Source: a virus. From it: 36,160 nucleotides of DNA. Where the stretch lies: positions 1-36,160 of IMG/VR virus record IMGVR_UViG_3300045944_000260; one strand, written 5' to 3'. The notes below the pieces were generated by a model. The model was given only the letters and a program-made list of their open reading frames with translations, ran no database searches and was not told the origin of the DNA. Made by a program: the position numbers and the translations under genes. This document shows positions 23,823-30,814 of this stretch, piece after piece (positions within the stretch are counted from its first letter, which is position 1; the number at the start of each line of letters is the position of its first letter).

Positions 23823-23895
23823 GTTCGGCGAGCTCGCCCTGCTCGGCGTCATCGCCGGGCTCATCCTCGCCTGGCTCGCGAGCCTCGTGCTGTGA
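23809..23895 (+). CDS. 28-residue single-span membrane peptide
   Basis: The frame ATG 23809 to TGA 23895 overlaps the previous gene by 14 nt and the next GTG by 4 nt. After MPCFKFGE the whole remainder is hydrophobic (LALLGVIAGLILAWLASLVL), one transmembrane helix. Strong bias away from charged residues makes chance less likely. Possible membrane effector; a holin or toxin-like role is speculation. Confidence 0.5.
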   Translation: MPCFKFGELALLGVIAGLILAWLASLVL

Positions 23896-24173
23896 AGGCG
23901 AAAGCGAAAGGGGCGCGAGCCGAGCGGCGCACGATGGCCTTGCTCGAAGCCGCTGGCTATCGGTGCACCAAGTCGGGGGGCTCCCTTGGGGAGTGGGACG
24001 TGATCGGCATCAGCGCCACCGATGTCGTGCTCTGCCAGGTGAAGAGTAACCGCGGCCCGGGCCCACTGGAGCGCCTGGCCCTGCGCGATTTCGTGATTCC
24101 ACCGATCGGGGTGCGGAAGCTGATCCACGTATGGCGGGATCGTGCGCGGCGGCCGGACGTGCAGGAGTTGTGA
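23892..24173 (+). CDS. Holliday junction resolvase-like PDDEXK nuclease
   Basis: This 93-residue protein starts at GTG 23892. It shows the compact Hjc/VRR-type core: KGARAERRTMALLEAAGYRCTKSGG (Glu at residue 11), then GEWDVIGIS with Asp near 36, and VVLCQVKSN with the Q-x-K motif near 49-51. The Arg/Lys-rich start and short length fit phage resolvase-like enzymes. It probably resolves branched DNA in recombination with Bet or before packaging. Confidence 0.75.
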   Translation: MKAKAKGARAERRTMALLEAAGYRCTKSGGSLGEWDVIGISATDVVLCQVKSNRGPGPLERLALRDFVIPPIGVRKLIHVWRDRARRPDVQEL

Positions 24174-24454
24174 TGCCGGACGAGTTGGCGAAGCGACTGT
24201 TTGATGCGTGGCCCTTGAATGATCGCGGCGGGGCCTGGCATGACCTATACCTGCGAGAACAGGCCGGGTATGAAGACATGGCCGCCGAAGCGCGGGCCTA
24301 CTGGCGGGAGCGGACGCCGACGAGGGAGGAGATCATGGAGCGCGTCTTTCACATAGATCGTTGGAATCAAGAGCACAATCCGACCGCACAGACCTACTTC
24401 GTTTACGCCGACGCCATCCTCGCCCTGCTGGACTCGCGACTCGGGGGGAAGTGA
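24173..24454 (+). CDS. Hypothetical helical early protein
   Basis: This 93-residue protein starts one base inside the previous stop. It is acidic and helical, with several aromatic residues (WPLNDRGGAWHDLYLREQAGYEDMA) and IMERVFHIDRWNQEHNP...YFVYADAILALLDSRL. No known domain. The tight context in the early operon supports it. Confidence 0.58.
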   Translation: MPDELAKRLFDAWPLNDRGGAWHDLYLREQAGYEDMAAEARAYWRERTPTREEIMERVFHIDRWNQEHNPTAQTYFVYADAILALLDSRLGGK

Positions 24455-24723
24455 TGAACACGATAGACCGGCTCGTGCATGACGTTCGGACCCATGAAGG
24501 TCTGCGCGTGCGCCTGGATGATCTTGAAGAAGTGCAGCGCCAGCAAGCCGAGAACGAGGCCGCGATCCGGGCGCTGGGTGGGCCTAAGAATCTAGGTGAC
24601 GGCGTCTCGGAGTGTAGATTCTGCGGAATCGCGTGGTGGCCCAATCACTCGTGGACACACGTGCCGGGCTGCCCAATCGCAGAGCACGCCCCCGCGATCG
24701 CGCGGGCCGAGGGGAAGAAGTGA
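24454..24723 (+). CDS. Coiled-coil plus zinc-site early protein
   Basis: In this 89-residue protein, residues 1-42 are an acidic helix (LDDLEEVQRQQAENEAAIRAL), followed by SECRFCGIAWWPNHSW and HVPGCPIAEHAP, giving a C-x2-C...H...C set that probably binds zinc. Similar helix-plus-ribbon proteins occur in phage early regions. No function known. Confidence 0.62.
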   Translation: MNTIDRLVHDVRTHEGLRVRLDDLEEVQRQQAENEAAIRALGGPKNLGDGVSECRFCGIAWWPNHSWTHVPGCPIAEHAPAIARAEGKK

Positions 24724-24884
24724 GCCTCCCGATCGAGGACGCCGATGCCGAGCGCGTCTTCGCCTGGCGGGATCGGCAGCGCGAGCAGGAAGTCCGGGTG
24801 TTCGCGTGGGTGGCCTGGATTGCGTTGACCGTGTCCCTCGTAAGCTTGTTTCTCTCGATCGCCCGCTTGGTCATTCAGCCATGA
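24720..24884 (+). CDS. Small single-span membrane protein
   Basis: This 54-residue protein starts at GTG 24720 in a 4-nt overlap. A charged N-terminal helix (DADAERVFAWRDRQREQEVRVFAW) precedes VAWIALTVSLVSLFLSIARLVI, a clear membrane span near the C-terminus. A holin-like or membrane-anchoring role is possible. Confidence 0.55.
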   Translation: MSLPIEDADAERVFAWRDRQREQEVRVFAWVAWIALTVSLVSLFLSIARLVIQP

Positions 24885-25063
24885 AGCAGCGCACCCTGGT
24901 GTCCTGTGACTACTGTCCCCATGAAGCGGAGCGGCGCAAGCCGATCGACACCTACGGCTTCGTCTTCCACTCCGGCTGGTGGTTGCCCGAGGGCTGGATC
25001 CTCATCGCCGATGGCGCCGAAGACAAGCTCGTCTGTGCGGCGCATAAGATCATCATCGAGTGA
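24881..25063 (+). CDS. Cys/His small protein at end of early operon
   Basis: This 60-residue protein starts in an ATGA overlap. SCDYCPHEAERR and LVCAAHKI provide a C-x2-C-x-H and a later C-x2-H, a plausible zinc site. The middle FHSGWWLPEGWILIADGAED is beta-like. Last gene of the rightward early operon; it converges with the 25053-25217 gene, overlapping by 11 nt. Confidence 0.6.
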   Translation: MKQRTLVSCDYCPHEAERRKPIDTYGFVFHSGWWLPEGWILIADGAEDKLVCAAHKIIIE

Positions 25064-25217
25064 CCAATTGTGACCGAAGCCATGCGGCATATCGCTCTGG
25101 ATAGGCGCGCCGCCAAGCGGCAAATCCATCTGGATCTAGGCACTTAGCACACTCGCAGAATTCTTCATCGCAGGGGCGATTGTCCGCGCCGCAAGACCAG
25201 CAGGGCCGCAGGCGCAT
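25053..25217 (-). CDS. 54-residue Cys-rich microprotein downstream of antirepressor
   Basis: The frame starts at an ATG sharing bases with the antirepressor stop (TGATG) and ends with TGA at 25055-25053. It reads RPCWSCGADNRPCDEEFCECAKC, with six Cys in the first 25 residues, then a Trp/Arg/Tyr-rich helix. This is a probable zinc-binding microprotein, translationally coupled to the antirepressor. It may modify the antirepressor's action, which is a guess. Confidence 0.55.
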   Translation of the reverse strand: MRLRPCWSCGADNRPCDEEFCECAKCLDPDGFAAWRRAYPERYAAWLRSQLVTR

Positions 25218-26062
25218 CAGAACGCGAATCCCATTTGCTGATCCGCGTCAATGCGTGGCGGCTTCGCCCGCATGGTCAAATTACGGAGTTGTCGGGCGAG
25301 GCAGTCCCGCTTCTCGCCAGTCGCCGTCGCGAGTTGCAGGAGCATGATCAGGATATCTTGCCGAAGGGCGACTCGGTTGGAGAGCGCATACACCCGCTGC
25401 AGCCACGTCATCGTATCGCGGAACGCTGCGGCATCGAGGCCAAACTGGGCTAACGTCAGCCCATATTCACGCAGGGCCATGATGATCTGGTCTCTCGCTC
25501 GGCTAATCTCATCCAACAGCAGATGCACCACGTCGCGGCCTTCGATTTGGGCGTCCCGCTTCAGATTTTCGAGTGTGAGCTCAGCTTCCCGGGCAGTGGT
25601 CGGGCCTTCAAGCGGAAGCTTGGGCGGCAGGACATCAGCAATCAGCATTTGATCATGCGCTGTCGAATTCGGACCAAGGAACTTGGCGGCGAGTACGGCG
25701 CGGATAGTCGTGAAACATTCGCGGCGGTAGAGCTTGAGTTTTTCGGGATTCTTTGTGACTCGCCGGTGCCCGATCGTATAGAGGAAAACCGGGAGCACAT
25801 CGAGCGGCATCGCGATGACCTGCCGGCCTTGTTTCCCGTCGCGCCCCTGGATGGTTATAACAACCATGGTTGCGGCGAGCTCCTCGTCGCGCTTGATGCG
25901 CTGCAATTGCGAGGACCAATCGACGCCCAAATTTTCCGCCACGGTCGACGGCAGAAATAGCGTTGCCTCCACCGTGGTGCCGGGGATCACTTCAAGCCGG
26001 TCACCGTGAAATTCGATCACCTCAACTTGCGGGGTTCCCCACGGGAATGCATTGGCCGTCAT
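25217..26062 (-). CDS. ant: Phage antirepressor (P22_AR_N domain)
   Basis: This 281-residue protein has GGAGGA ahead of the ATG. Residues 25-115 match the P22 antirepressor N-terminal domain: ATLFLPSTVAENLGVDWSSQLQRIKRDEEL, then QGRQVIAMPLDVLPVFLYTIG and KLKLYRRECFTTI. The C-terminal region (about 150-281) is mostly helical and not recognised. Antirepressors bind and inactivate prophage repressor to induce lysis. The coding DNA is visibly more AT-rich than neighbouring genes, suggesting separate acquisition. It runs against the early operon. Confidence 0.85.
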   Translation of the reverse strand: MTANAFPWGTPQVEVIEFHGDRLEVIPGTTVEATLFLPSTVAENLGVDWSSQLQRIKRDEELAATMVVITIQGRDGKQGRQVIAMPLDVLPVFLYTIGHRRVTKNPEKLKLYRRECFTTIRAVLAAKFLGPNSTAHDQMLIADVLPPKLPLEGPTTAREAELTLENLKRDAQIEGRDVVHLLLDEISRARDQIIMALREYGLTLAQFGLDAAAFRDTMTWLQRVYALSNRVALRQDILIMLLQLATATGEKRDCLARQLRNLTMRAKPPRIDADQQMGFAF

Positions 26063-26166
26063 CGCTCGATCCTCCAGCCGCTACTTTTTAAGTTTGGCCG
26101 CCCAATTTTTTAACCCCAGTCACAAACGCAGACTCCCCCCCACCGAAGACCTTTTGCTCTCTCGGA

Positions 26167-26215
26167 CTCGGCCCTCTGATTGCGAGAGCAATCGCTCTGC
26201 TTTCAGAGGCCCGAG
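26167..26215. other. Stem-loop with 12 pairs and one mismatch
   Basis: CTCGG at 26167-26171 pairs with CCGAG at 26211-26215, and CCTCTGA (26173-26179) with TCAGAGG (26203-26209); only C26172/C26210 mismatches. The 23-nt loop contains a further AGAGC/GCTCT stem (26185-26189/26194-26198). Confidence 0.65.
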
Positions 26216-26441
26216 GGCACGGCGGTTTCGACCTCACGTAGTCCCGTGTTCGTCCAATCCATACCCGCCCAAGTTCTGCCTTTGCTCTTCGTCCGCTCCT
26301 AACTGCCAGACCAAATAGCACACGCCACAAGCCCCCCTCTCGCGGCCATGTTTGGTCAGTCTTCTCCGCTATTTCGGCATGCCCTTCACCAAGGCAATTG
26401 CGTCCGTTGTACCACTGGGGATATGCTGTGGATTGGCTGAA

Positions 26442-26461
26442 ACTTACCCACCCGGATAAGT
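26442..26461. other. Short stem-loop
   Basis: ACTTACCC (26442-26449) pairs with GGATAAGT (26454-26461) over 7 of 8 positions, with one C/A mismatch and a 4-nt loop. Confidence 0.4.
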
Positions 26462-26473
26462 AGCCGACGGTCC

Positions 26474-26511
26474 CGAGTCCGAGGGATGCGCTGCTTCCCT
26501 CGCCAGACTCG
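26474..26511. other. Strong stem-loop with 3-nt bulge
   Basis: CGAGTC (26474-26479) pairs with GACTCG (26506-26511) and CGAGGGA (26480-26486) pairs with TCCCTCG (26496-26502): 13 perfect pairs interrupted only by the bulge CCA at 26503-26505. Loop of 9 nt. Confidence 0.7.
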
Positions 26512-26513
26512 CA

Positions 26514-26557
26514 GAGGTCAGCCGATCAGCTCGTGATTGGCTGGCCTCCTTCTTTTT
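26514..26557 (+). terminator. Rho-independent terminator
   Basis: A 15-pair stem (26514-26528 with 26534-26548), two of the pairs G-U, has a 5-nt loop GCTCG and is followed by CTTCTTTTT at 26549-26557. On the plus strand this is a textbook intrinsic terminator. It would stop rightward early transcripts that read antisense through the antirepressor and insulate the HNH/terminase operon. Confidence 0.75.
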
Positions 26558-26561
26558 AAAC

Positions 26562-26621
26562 CCCGTCCCAGCTCGGCTTGCACCGAGGTGTCCGCAGGTT
26601 GCCTGCTGCGTTAGGGACGGG
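26562..26621. other. Three-stem cloverleaf-like element
   Basis: CCCGTCCC (26562-26569) pairs perfectly with GGGACGGG (26614-26621). Inside lie two hairpins: CTCGG/CCGAG (26572-26576/26583-26587) and GCAGG/CCTGC (26594-26598/26602-26606). The result is a closed three-way junction of 60 nt. It is not a tRNA: no T-loop sequence and wrong arm sizes. Confidence 0.6.
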
Positions 26622-26689
26622 AGGTGGGTCGATGGCGAGGGACCACGGGCAACGTCATGGGAATCCACCGAGTAAACCTGGCAAGTCAT

Positions 26690-26720
26690 CTTGTCAAGTA
26701 CCCCTGACCCAAAGTATTCT
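26690..26720 (+). promoter_or_regulatory. Promoter/operator of the HNH-terminase operon
   Basis: TTGTCA (26691-26696) and TATTCT (26715-26720) are separated by 18 nt. The -35 lies in CTTGTCAAG (26690-26698), the reverse complement of the CTTGACAAG found at 3178 and 21032. The -10 hexamer is identical to that at 21056. The ATG of the HNH gene is at 26732, so the transcript would have a very short leader. Confidence 0.6.
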
Positions 26721-26731
26721 CTCGTCCCGAG

Positions 26732-27055
26732 ATGCCGCGCGCGCCCGCCCGCCCATGTACGACGCAGGGCTGTCCCAACCTGCAGCCGTGCGCATCGCAT
26801 CCCCGCATTCCCTGGCGCCGGCCGCAATCGCAAACACGCCAGCAGCGTGGTTACGATCACCGTCACGAATTTCTCCGCCGCCGCGTGCTGCGCGAAGAAC
26901 CGCTCTGCCGAGCCTGCCGCATTCGCACGTCGCTTATTTCTGATCACATCGTGCCGCTCTCGTTGGGAGGCAAGACCGTGCGCTCGAATCTCCAAGGCTT
27001 GTGTGCGTACTGCCACCGCACCAAGACGGGACGCGAAGGACAGGCGGCACGATGA
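26732..27055 (+). CDS. HNH endonuclease (terminase-associated type)
   Basis: This 107-residue protein carries PLCRACRIRT...ISDHIVPLSLGGKTVRSNLQGLCAYCHRTKTGREG at about residues 57-104. This is the HNH fold with the DHIVPL metal-site His and two CxxC zinc knuckles. The N-terminal RPCTTQGCPNL carries further Cys. HK97 gp74-like HNH enzymes sit beside terminase and help DNA cleavage in packaging. Placement ahead of the terminase gene fits that role. Confidence 0.88.
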   Translation: MPRAPARPCTTQGCPNLQPCASHPRIPWRRPQSQTRQQRGYDHRHEFLRRRVLREEPLCRACRIRTSLISDHIVPLSLGGKTVRSNLQGLCAYCHRTKTGREGQAAR

Positions 27056-27261
27056 GCGTGGTCTATGCGCAGCTCAGTGCGGGTGAGTATCCGCTCGCCG
27101 TCGTGCAACACGTGCGCGACGTGCGACAGCACTGCGATGCGGTGAAATATTTCTTGGGGCGCATACATTCGGCGACGGAGAGGGGCCGCGCATCGCTGCG
27201 ATTCGCGGCTCAGGACCGGCGGGCCAGTCACGCGCGCGATTCGTCTGCGCAGAATTTATGA
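27052..27261 (+). CDS. Hypothetical protein in the small-terminase position
   Basis: This 69-residue protein starts in an ATGA overlap with HNH and ends in an ATGA overlap with the large terminase. VYAQLSAGEYPLAVVQHVRDVRQHCDAVKYF weakly resembles the leading helix of some large-terminase N-termini. It is too short for a typical small terminase and has no clear HTH. The C-terminus is basic. Function unknown. Confidence 0.55.
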   Translation: MSVVYAQLSAGEYPLAVVQHVRDVRQHCDAVKYFLGRIHSATERGRASLRFAAQDRRASHARDSSAQNL

Positions 27262-28874
27262 TTTCGGTGGGCCAAGCGAGCGCGATGAGGCCCGGCCCGA
27301 AACGCGATCCCGGCGGCAACGGGCTGATTCGGCTCGTCGCCACGAAGCCCGCCGAGCGCATGAGTGAGTTTTGCAGCACGTATCTGACGCACGTCAAGGG
27401 CGAGCTCGCCGGCGTCCCGCTCGTGCCGGATCGGTGGCAAGTCCGCGACATCATCAAGCCGATTTTCGGAACGCTCAAAGGGCCTCTGCGGCAATACCGC
27501 ACGAGCTACGTCGAAGTGCCGCGAAAGAACGCCAAGAGCACGTTAGGCTCGGCCATCGCGCTCTATCTGCTGCTCTGCGACGACGAACCGGGCGCAGAAA
27601 TTGTGTCTGCGGCGGCGGATCGCGACCAGGCCGCGGTGGTCTTCGACATCGCGCGCTCGATGGTTGAAGCGAGCCCGACGCTCAAACAGCACTGTGTGAT
27701 TTACCGGCGCGAGATCGTGGTGCCGAGCACCGGCTCGCGCTACAAAGCGATCAGCGCCGAGGCGTATTCGAAGCACGGCTTGAATCTGCACGGCGCGATC
27801 ATCGACGAAGTCCATGCGCATCCGAATCGCGAGCTCTGGGACGTGCTGGCCACCTCGATGGGCGCGCGGCGCCAGCCGCTCACTTTTGCGATCACGACGG
27901 CGGGGTACGACCGATCGGAAAGTAATCTGTGCTGGACGCTGCACCAGCACGCCGAGCGCGTGCTCGAGAATCCGAAGCTCGATCCGACCTTTTGGCCCGT
28001 GATCTATGCGGCGCCGCGGGAGGCGGATTGGCGCTCGCCGCGCGTCTGGGCGAAGGCGAATCCCGGGCTCGGCGTCACGATCAAACGCGATTACTTGGCC
28101 GCGGAATGCAAGCGTGCCGAAGAGATCCCGAGCTACCAAAACCAATTCCGGCGCTTTCACCTGAACCAGTGGACCGAATCGGAAACCGTGTGGATTCCCG
28201 TCGCGAAATGGGACGAGAACGCGACGAGCGTGGATCGCGCGCGCCTGGCGGGGCGGCCGTGCTACGGCGGGCTCGATCTCTCGACGACGACGGATCTCAG
28301 CTCGCTCGTGCTGGTGTTTCCCGACGCGGAGCGCGGCGGCTTCGACGTGCTGTGTACGACGTGGTGCCCGCGGGAGGGGATCGCCAAGCGCGCGCAGAAA
28401 GACGCGGCGCCGTATCCGCTCTGGGTGCGCGACGGCTATCTCACGCCGACCGAAGGCAACGTGGTCGACTACGACGTGATCCGCGAAGACGTGAAGCGGC
28501 TGGCCGAGGAATTCCGCATTCAAGAAATCGCCTTCGACCGCTGGAACAGCTCGCAGATCGTGACGCAATTGCAAGCCGACGGGGCGACGATGGTGCCGAT
28601 GGGCCAGGGCTTCGCGTCGCTCTCGGCGCCGGCGAAAGAGCTGGAGAAGTTAGTGCTCGCGCGCAAGCTGCGGCACGGCGGCCAGCCGCTCCTGCGCTGG
28701 GCGATCGGCAACACGGTGATCGAGTCGGACCCGGCGGGGAACATCAAGCCGTCGAAGCGCAAGAGCACGGAGCGGATCGATCCCACGGTGGCGCTGGTGA
28801 TGGCGCTCGGCCGCGCGATCCTGCACGACCAGGCGGGGAGCGTGTACGAATCGCGCGGGGTGGTGACGGCGTGA
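27258..28874 (+). CDS. terL: Terminase large subunit (HK97-like, Terminase_1)
   Basis: This 538-residue packaging motor and nuclease has a Walker A-like VPRKNAKS at about 87-94, Walker B AIIDE at 180-184, and a motif III region LTFAITTAGYD. The nuclease domain shows YGGLDLSTTTDLSSL (first catalytic Asp), IAFDRWNSSQ (second), and a closing KRKSTERIDPTVALVMALG with the third acid. It starts at ATG 27258; ATG 27285 is an alternative. Unusually, the gene is not followed directly by portal but by a 5.4-kb sugar cassette. Confidence 0.95.
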   Translation: MISVGQASAMRPGPKRDPGGNGLIRLVATKPAERMSEFCSTYLTHVKGELAGVPLVPDRWQVRDIIKPIFGTLKGPLRQYRTSYVEVPRKNAKSTLGSAIALYLLLCDDEPGAEIVSAAADRDQAAVVFDIARSMVEASPTLKQHCVIYRREIVVPSTGSRYKAISAEAYSKHGLNLHGAIIDEVHAHPNRELWDVLATSMGARRQPLTFAITTAGYDRSESNLCWTLHQHAERVLENPKLDPTFWPVIYAAPREADWRSPRVWAKANPGLGVTIKRDYLAAECKRAEEIPSYQNQFRRFHLNQWTESETVWIPVAKWDENATSVDRARLAGRPCYGGLDLSTTTDLSSLVLVFPDAERGGFDVLCTTWCPREGIAKRAQKDAAPYPLWVRDGYLTPTEGNVVDYDVIREDVKRLAEEFRIQEIAFDRWNSSQIVTQLQADGATMVPMGQGFASLSAPAKELEKLVLARKLRHGGQPLLRWAIGNTVIESDPAGNIKPSKRKSTERIDPTVALVMALGRAILHDQAGSVYESRGVVTA

Positions 28875-28990
28875 TCATGGTCCGGCCGGAATTATCTGCG
28901 CTGTCAGGCAGGCGGGAAGGAACGCCCGTGGCTGCGGACAGGCGGCCCTCGCGGTGGCGGGTCAGACCGCTAACGGACCACCATTCGTGA
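28871..28990 (+). CDS. Possible 39-residue peptide after terminase
   Basis: A GTG at 28871 overlaps the terminase stop by 4 nt, and the frame ends at TGA 28988-28990, itself overlapped by GTG 28987. It is Arg-rich and without recognisable motif. The double 4-nt overlap is the only support. Confidence 0.25.
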   Translation: MIMVRPELSALSGRREGTPVAADRRPSRWRVRPLTDHHS

Positions 28991-29064
28991 CGCTGCGGGT
29001 CGGCGAATCCACGCTCGGCCGGCGCGCCTCGGTGCTCACCCGCCGGGCCAAGGGGGGCACGGCG

Positions 29065-29217
29065 ATGCAGATCGTGAGTCCGATCCTGCTGGTCTTGGCC
29101 TTCGTGTGTTTCTTCATCGCGGCGATCAAGCCCAGCGCGCTGGGCGCGGTGAATCCGATCGGCTTGGGGCTGGCCCTCTGGGTCTTGAATGCCCTCGTGG
29201 TGATCGCGCCGCGATGA
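29065..29217 (+). CDS. Small two-span membrane protein
   Basis: This 50-residue protein from ATG 29065 has AGGGGGG 7 nt upstream; GTG 28987 would add 26 residues. ILLVLAFVCFFIAAIKPS and GLGLALWVLNALVVIAP are two spans with a short loop, a holin-like topology. The next gene's ATG overlaps its stop. No lysis enzyme adjoins, so function is open. Confidence 0.55.
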   Translation: MQIVSPILLVLAFVCFFIAAIKPSALGAVNPIGLGLALWVLNALVVIAPR

Positions 29218-29750
29218 AGGTCGCGGCCAAATATTGCCGAGGGCTCCCCGCGGAGCGATTCGTGCGGTATGTCGAGCCCGAGCCGAATTCGGGTTGTTGG
29301 CTCTGGATCGGCGCCCGGCATCGGCAAGGGTATGGGTTGTTCGAATCTGAGCGGGGCCAGACGCGCCGGGCCCATCGGTACAGTTACGAATTGGCCTGCG
29401 GCCTGATCCCATCTGATTTGTTTGTGCTCCATCGGTGTGATCAGCCGTGCTGTGTCAACCCAGCCCATTTGAGAGCCGGGACGGCGCAAGACAACGTGGA
29501 TGACATGTGGGCTCGGGGCCGCGGGAACCGAGATGTCCGAGCGATGCAGGCGCATCAAGTACGTGGCGAACGGCATGGGCACAGCAAGCTCTCCACCTCG
29601 GAGGTCGCGCAAATCCGGCTCCTCGTCGCTGACGGCGAGTTGACCCTGCGAGAGATCGGTCAACGATTTGGCGTGACACGGTCCAATGTGTCCTGCATTG
29701 CGCTTGGTAAATCGTGGAGGGAGCGATCAGAGTCAGCGCCAACTACATAA
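29214..29750 (+). CDS. HNH homing endonuclease
   Basis: This 178-residue protein has an HNH_3-type core: SGCWLWIGARHRQGYGLF, then RAHRYSYELACGLIP, VLHRCDQPCCVNPAHLRAGTAQDN and MWARGRGN. The C-terminal part, HSKLSTSEVAQIRLLVADG followed by REIGQRFGVTRSNVSCIALGKSW, is the common DNA-binding helix-turn-helix. Free-standing homing endonucleases of this kind insert between phage genes. It overlaps the aminotransferase gene by 37 nt if that gene uses GTG 29714, and marks the border between terminase module and sugar cassette. Confidence 0.88.
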   Translation: MKVAAKYCRGLPAERFVRYVEPEPNSGCWLWIGARHRQGYGLFESERGQTRRAHRYSYELACGLIPSDLFVLHRCDQPCCVNPAHLRAGTAQDNVDDMWARGRGNRDVRAMQAHQVRGERHGHSKLSTSEVAQIRLLVADGELTLREIGQRFGVTRSNVSCIALGKSWRERSESAPTT

Positions 29751-30814
29751 CCAGACACTTCGACAAGGCGCGCACCGAGGCGATCCTCGACGAGGTGCGG
29801 GCGCTCGTCGCGTCCGGCGACTTCACGCTCGGGGCGCCGCTCAAAGAATTCGAGTGGCGCTTTGCGAATCTCGTCGGCGGGCGTGAAGTCATCGCGGTGA
29901 ATTCGGGCACCGAGGCGCTGATCCTCGGCCTCAAGACGCTCGGGATCGGGCCCGGCGATGGCGTGATCGTCCCCGTCAATGCGTTTTACGCGGATGCCGG
30001 CGCCGTGGTCGCCGTGGGCGCCACGCCGATCTTCTGCGACGTGGACGCTTCGCATCAGCTCGATCCGCTCTCGATTCCGGTGCCGGCGCATGCCCGCGCG
30101 ATCCTGCCCGTGTGGTGGTACGGGATCCCGCCGGATCTCGATCAGGTGTGCGGCTACGCGCGCACGCATGGCCTGGCCGTGCTCGAGGACGCGGCGCAGG
30201 CGGTCGGCGGCGCCCTCGGCAATCGGCGCGCCGGCACGTGGGGCGACGTGGCGGCGTTCTCGTTTCACCCGATCAAGCCCTTGCACGTGTGGGGCGACGG
30301 CGGGGCGGTGGTGCTGGATCCGGGGGAGCGCGCCGATTGGCTCCGGCGCTATCGCGACCACGGCAAGCTGGACCGCGACACGATCGAATTCTTCGGCATC
30401 AATGCCCGCATGCAAACCATTCAAGCCGTCGTGGCGAATGCGGAGCTCTCGCGGGTGGGCCGCGCCGTGGGCCTGCGGCGGGCGCTGGCCAGCGAATTGG
30501 ATCTCGAGCTCGCGAAGATCCCTGGGCTCACGATTCCGCCGCGCCGCGGCCTGCCGGCGTGGCGGGGCTACGTGATCGAGGCCGAGGATCGGGACGGCCT
30601 GATGGCGCGGCTCACCGAGGCGGGCATCGAGGTCGCCGTGCATTATCCAACACCCTTGCACATGCAGCCTCCCGGGCGGGCCCTGGGCTACGCGCGCGGG
30701 GATTTCCCGGTGGCCGAGCGGCAGGCGCTGCGCCAGCTCACGCTGCCCTGTCACGAATTCCTCACGCGCGATGAAGTGGCCTACCTGCTCGAGTCCATCC
30801 AGGCCGCCGTATGA
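29714..30814 (+). CDS. DegT/DnrJ/EryC1/StrS-family PLP aminotransferase
   Basis: This 366-residue enzyme transfers an amino group to a keto-sugar nucleotide. Motifs visible: NSGTEALILGLK near residue 63, VIVPVNAFYADAGAVVAVGATPIFCDVD near 84, LEDAAQAVGG near 157 and AFSFHPIKPL with the PLP Lys188. A C-terminal YVIEAEDRDGLMARLTEAGIEVAVHYPTPLH follows. The start is taken at GTG 29714; it overlaps the HNH gene. An amino-sugar product is suggested by family membership, but the exact substrate is unknown. Confidence 0.88.
   Translation: MEGAIRVSANYITRHFDKARTEAILDEVRALVASGDFTLGAPLKEFEWRFANLVGGREVIAVNSGTEALILGLKTLGIGPGDGVIVPVNAFYADAGAVVAVGATPIFCDVDASHQLDPLSIPVPAHARAILPVWWYGIPPDLDQVCGYARTHGLAVLEDAAQAVGGALGNRRAGTWGDVAAFSFHPIKPLHVWGDGGAVVLDPGERADWLRRYRDHGKLDRDTIEFFGINARMQTIQAVVANAELSRVGRAVGLRRALASELDLELAKIPGLTIPPRRGLPAWRGYVIEAEDRDGLMARLTEAGIEVAVHYPTPLHMQPPGRALGYARGDFPVAERQALRQLTLPCHEFLTRDEVAYLLESIQAAV

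Larger units (their letters stand above)
26063..26731. other. Structured non-coding region between antirepressor and HNH/terminase operon
   Basis: No convincing gene lies in these 669 bases. They are less GC-rich than the rest and contain a series of strong inverted repeats: 26167-26215, 26442-26461, 26474-26511, 26514-26548 and 26562-26621. The promoter at 26690-26720 follows. Possible roles are an antirepressor promoter, an early terminator, a packaging (cos/pac) site or a structured RNA. Position just before HNH and terminase is where cos/pac sites are frequent. Confidence 0.6.

Noticed and set aside
26096-26112. TTGG/CCAA hairpin followed by T6 as a terminator
   Set aside because: The stem is only four pairs, too weak; it lies in the 5' leader of the antirepressor on the other strand.
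26562-26621. Possible tRNA
   Set aside because: The element has a three-way junction but no T-loop, no 7-bp acceptor followed by a suitable D arm, and no anticodon loop geometry.
26444-27016. 190-residue minus-strand frame in the structured region
   Set aside because: It covers the HNH gene and the stem-loops, has no recognisable domain or start signal, and its composition looks non-coding.
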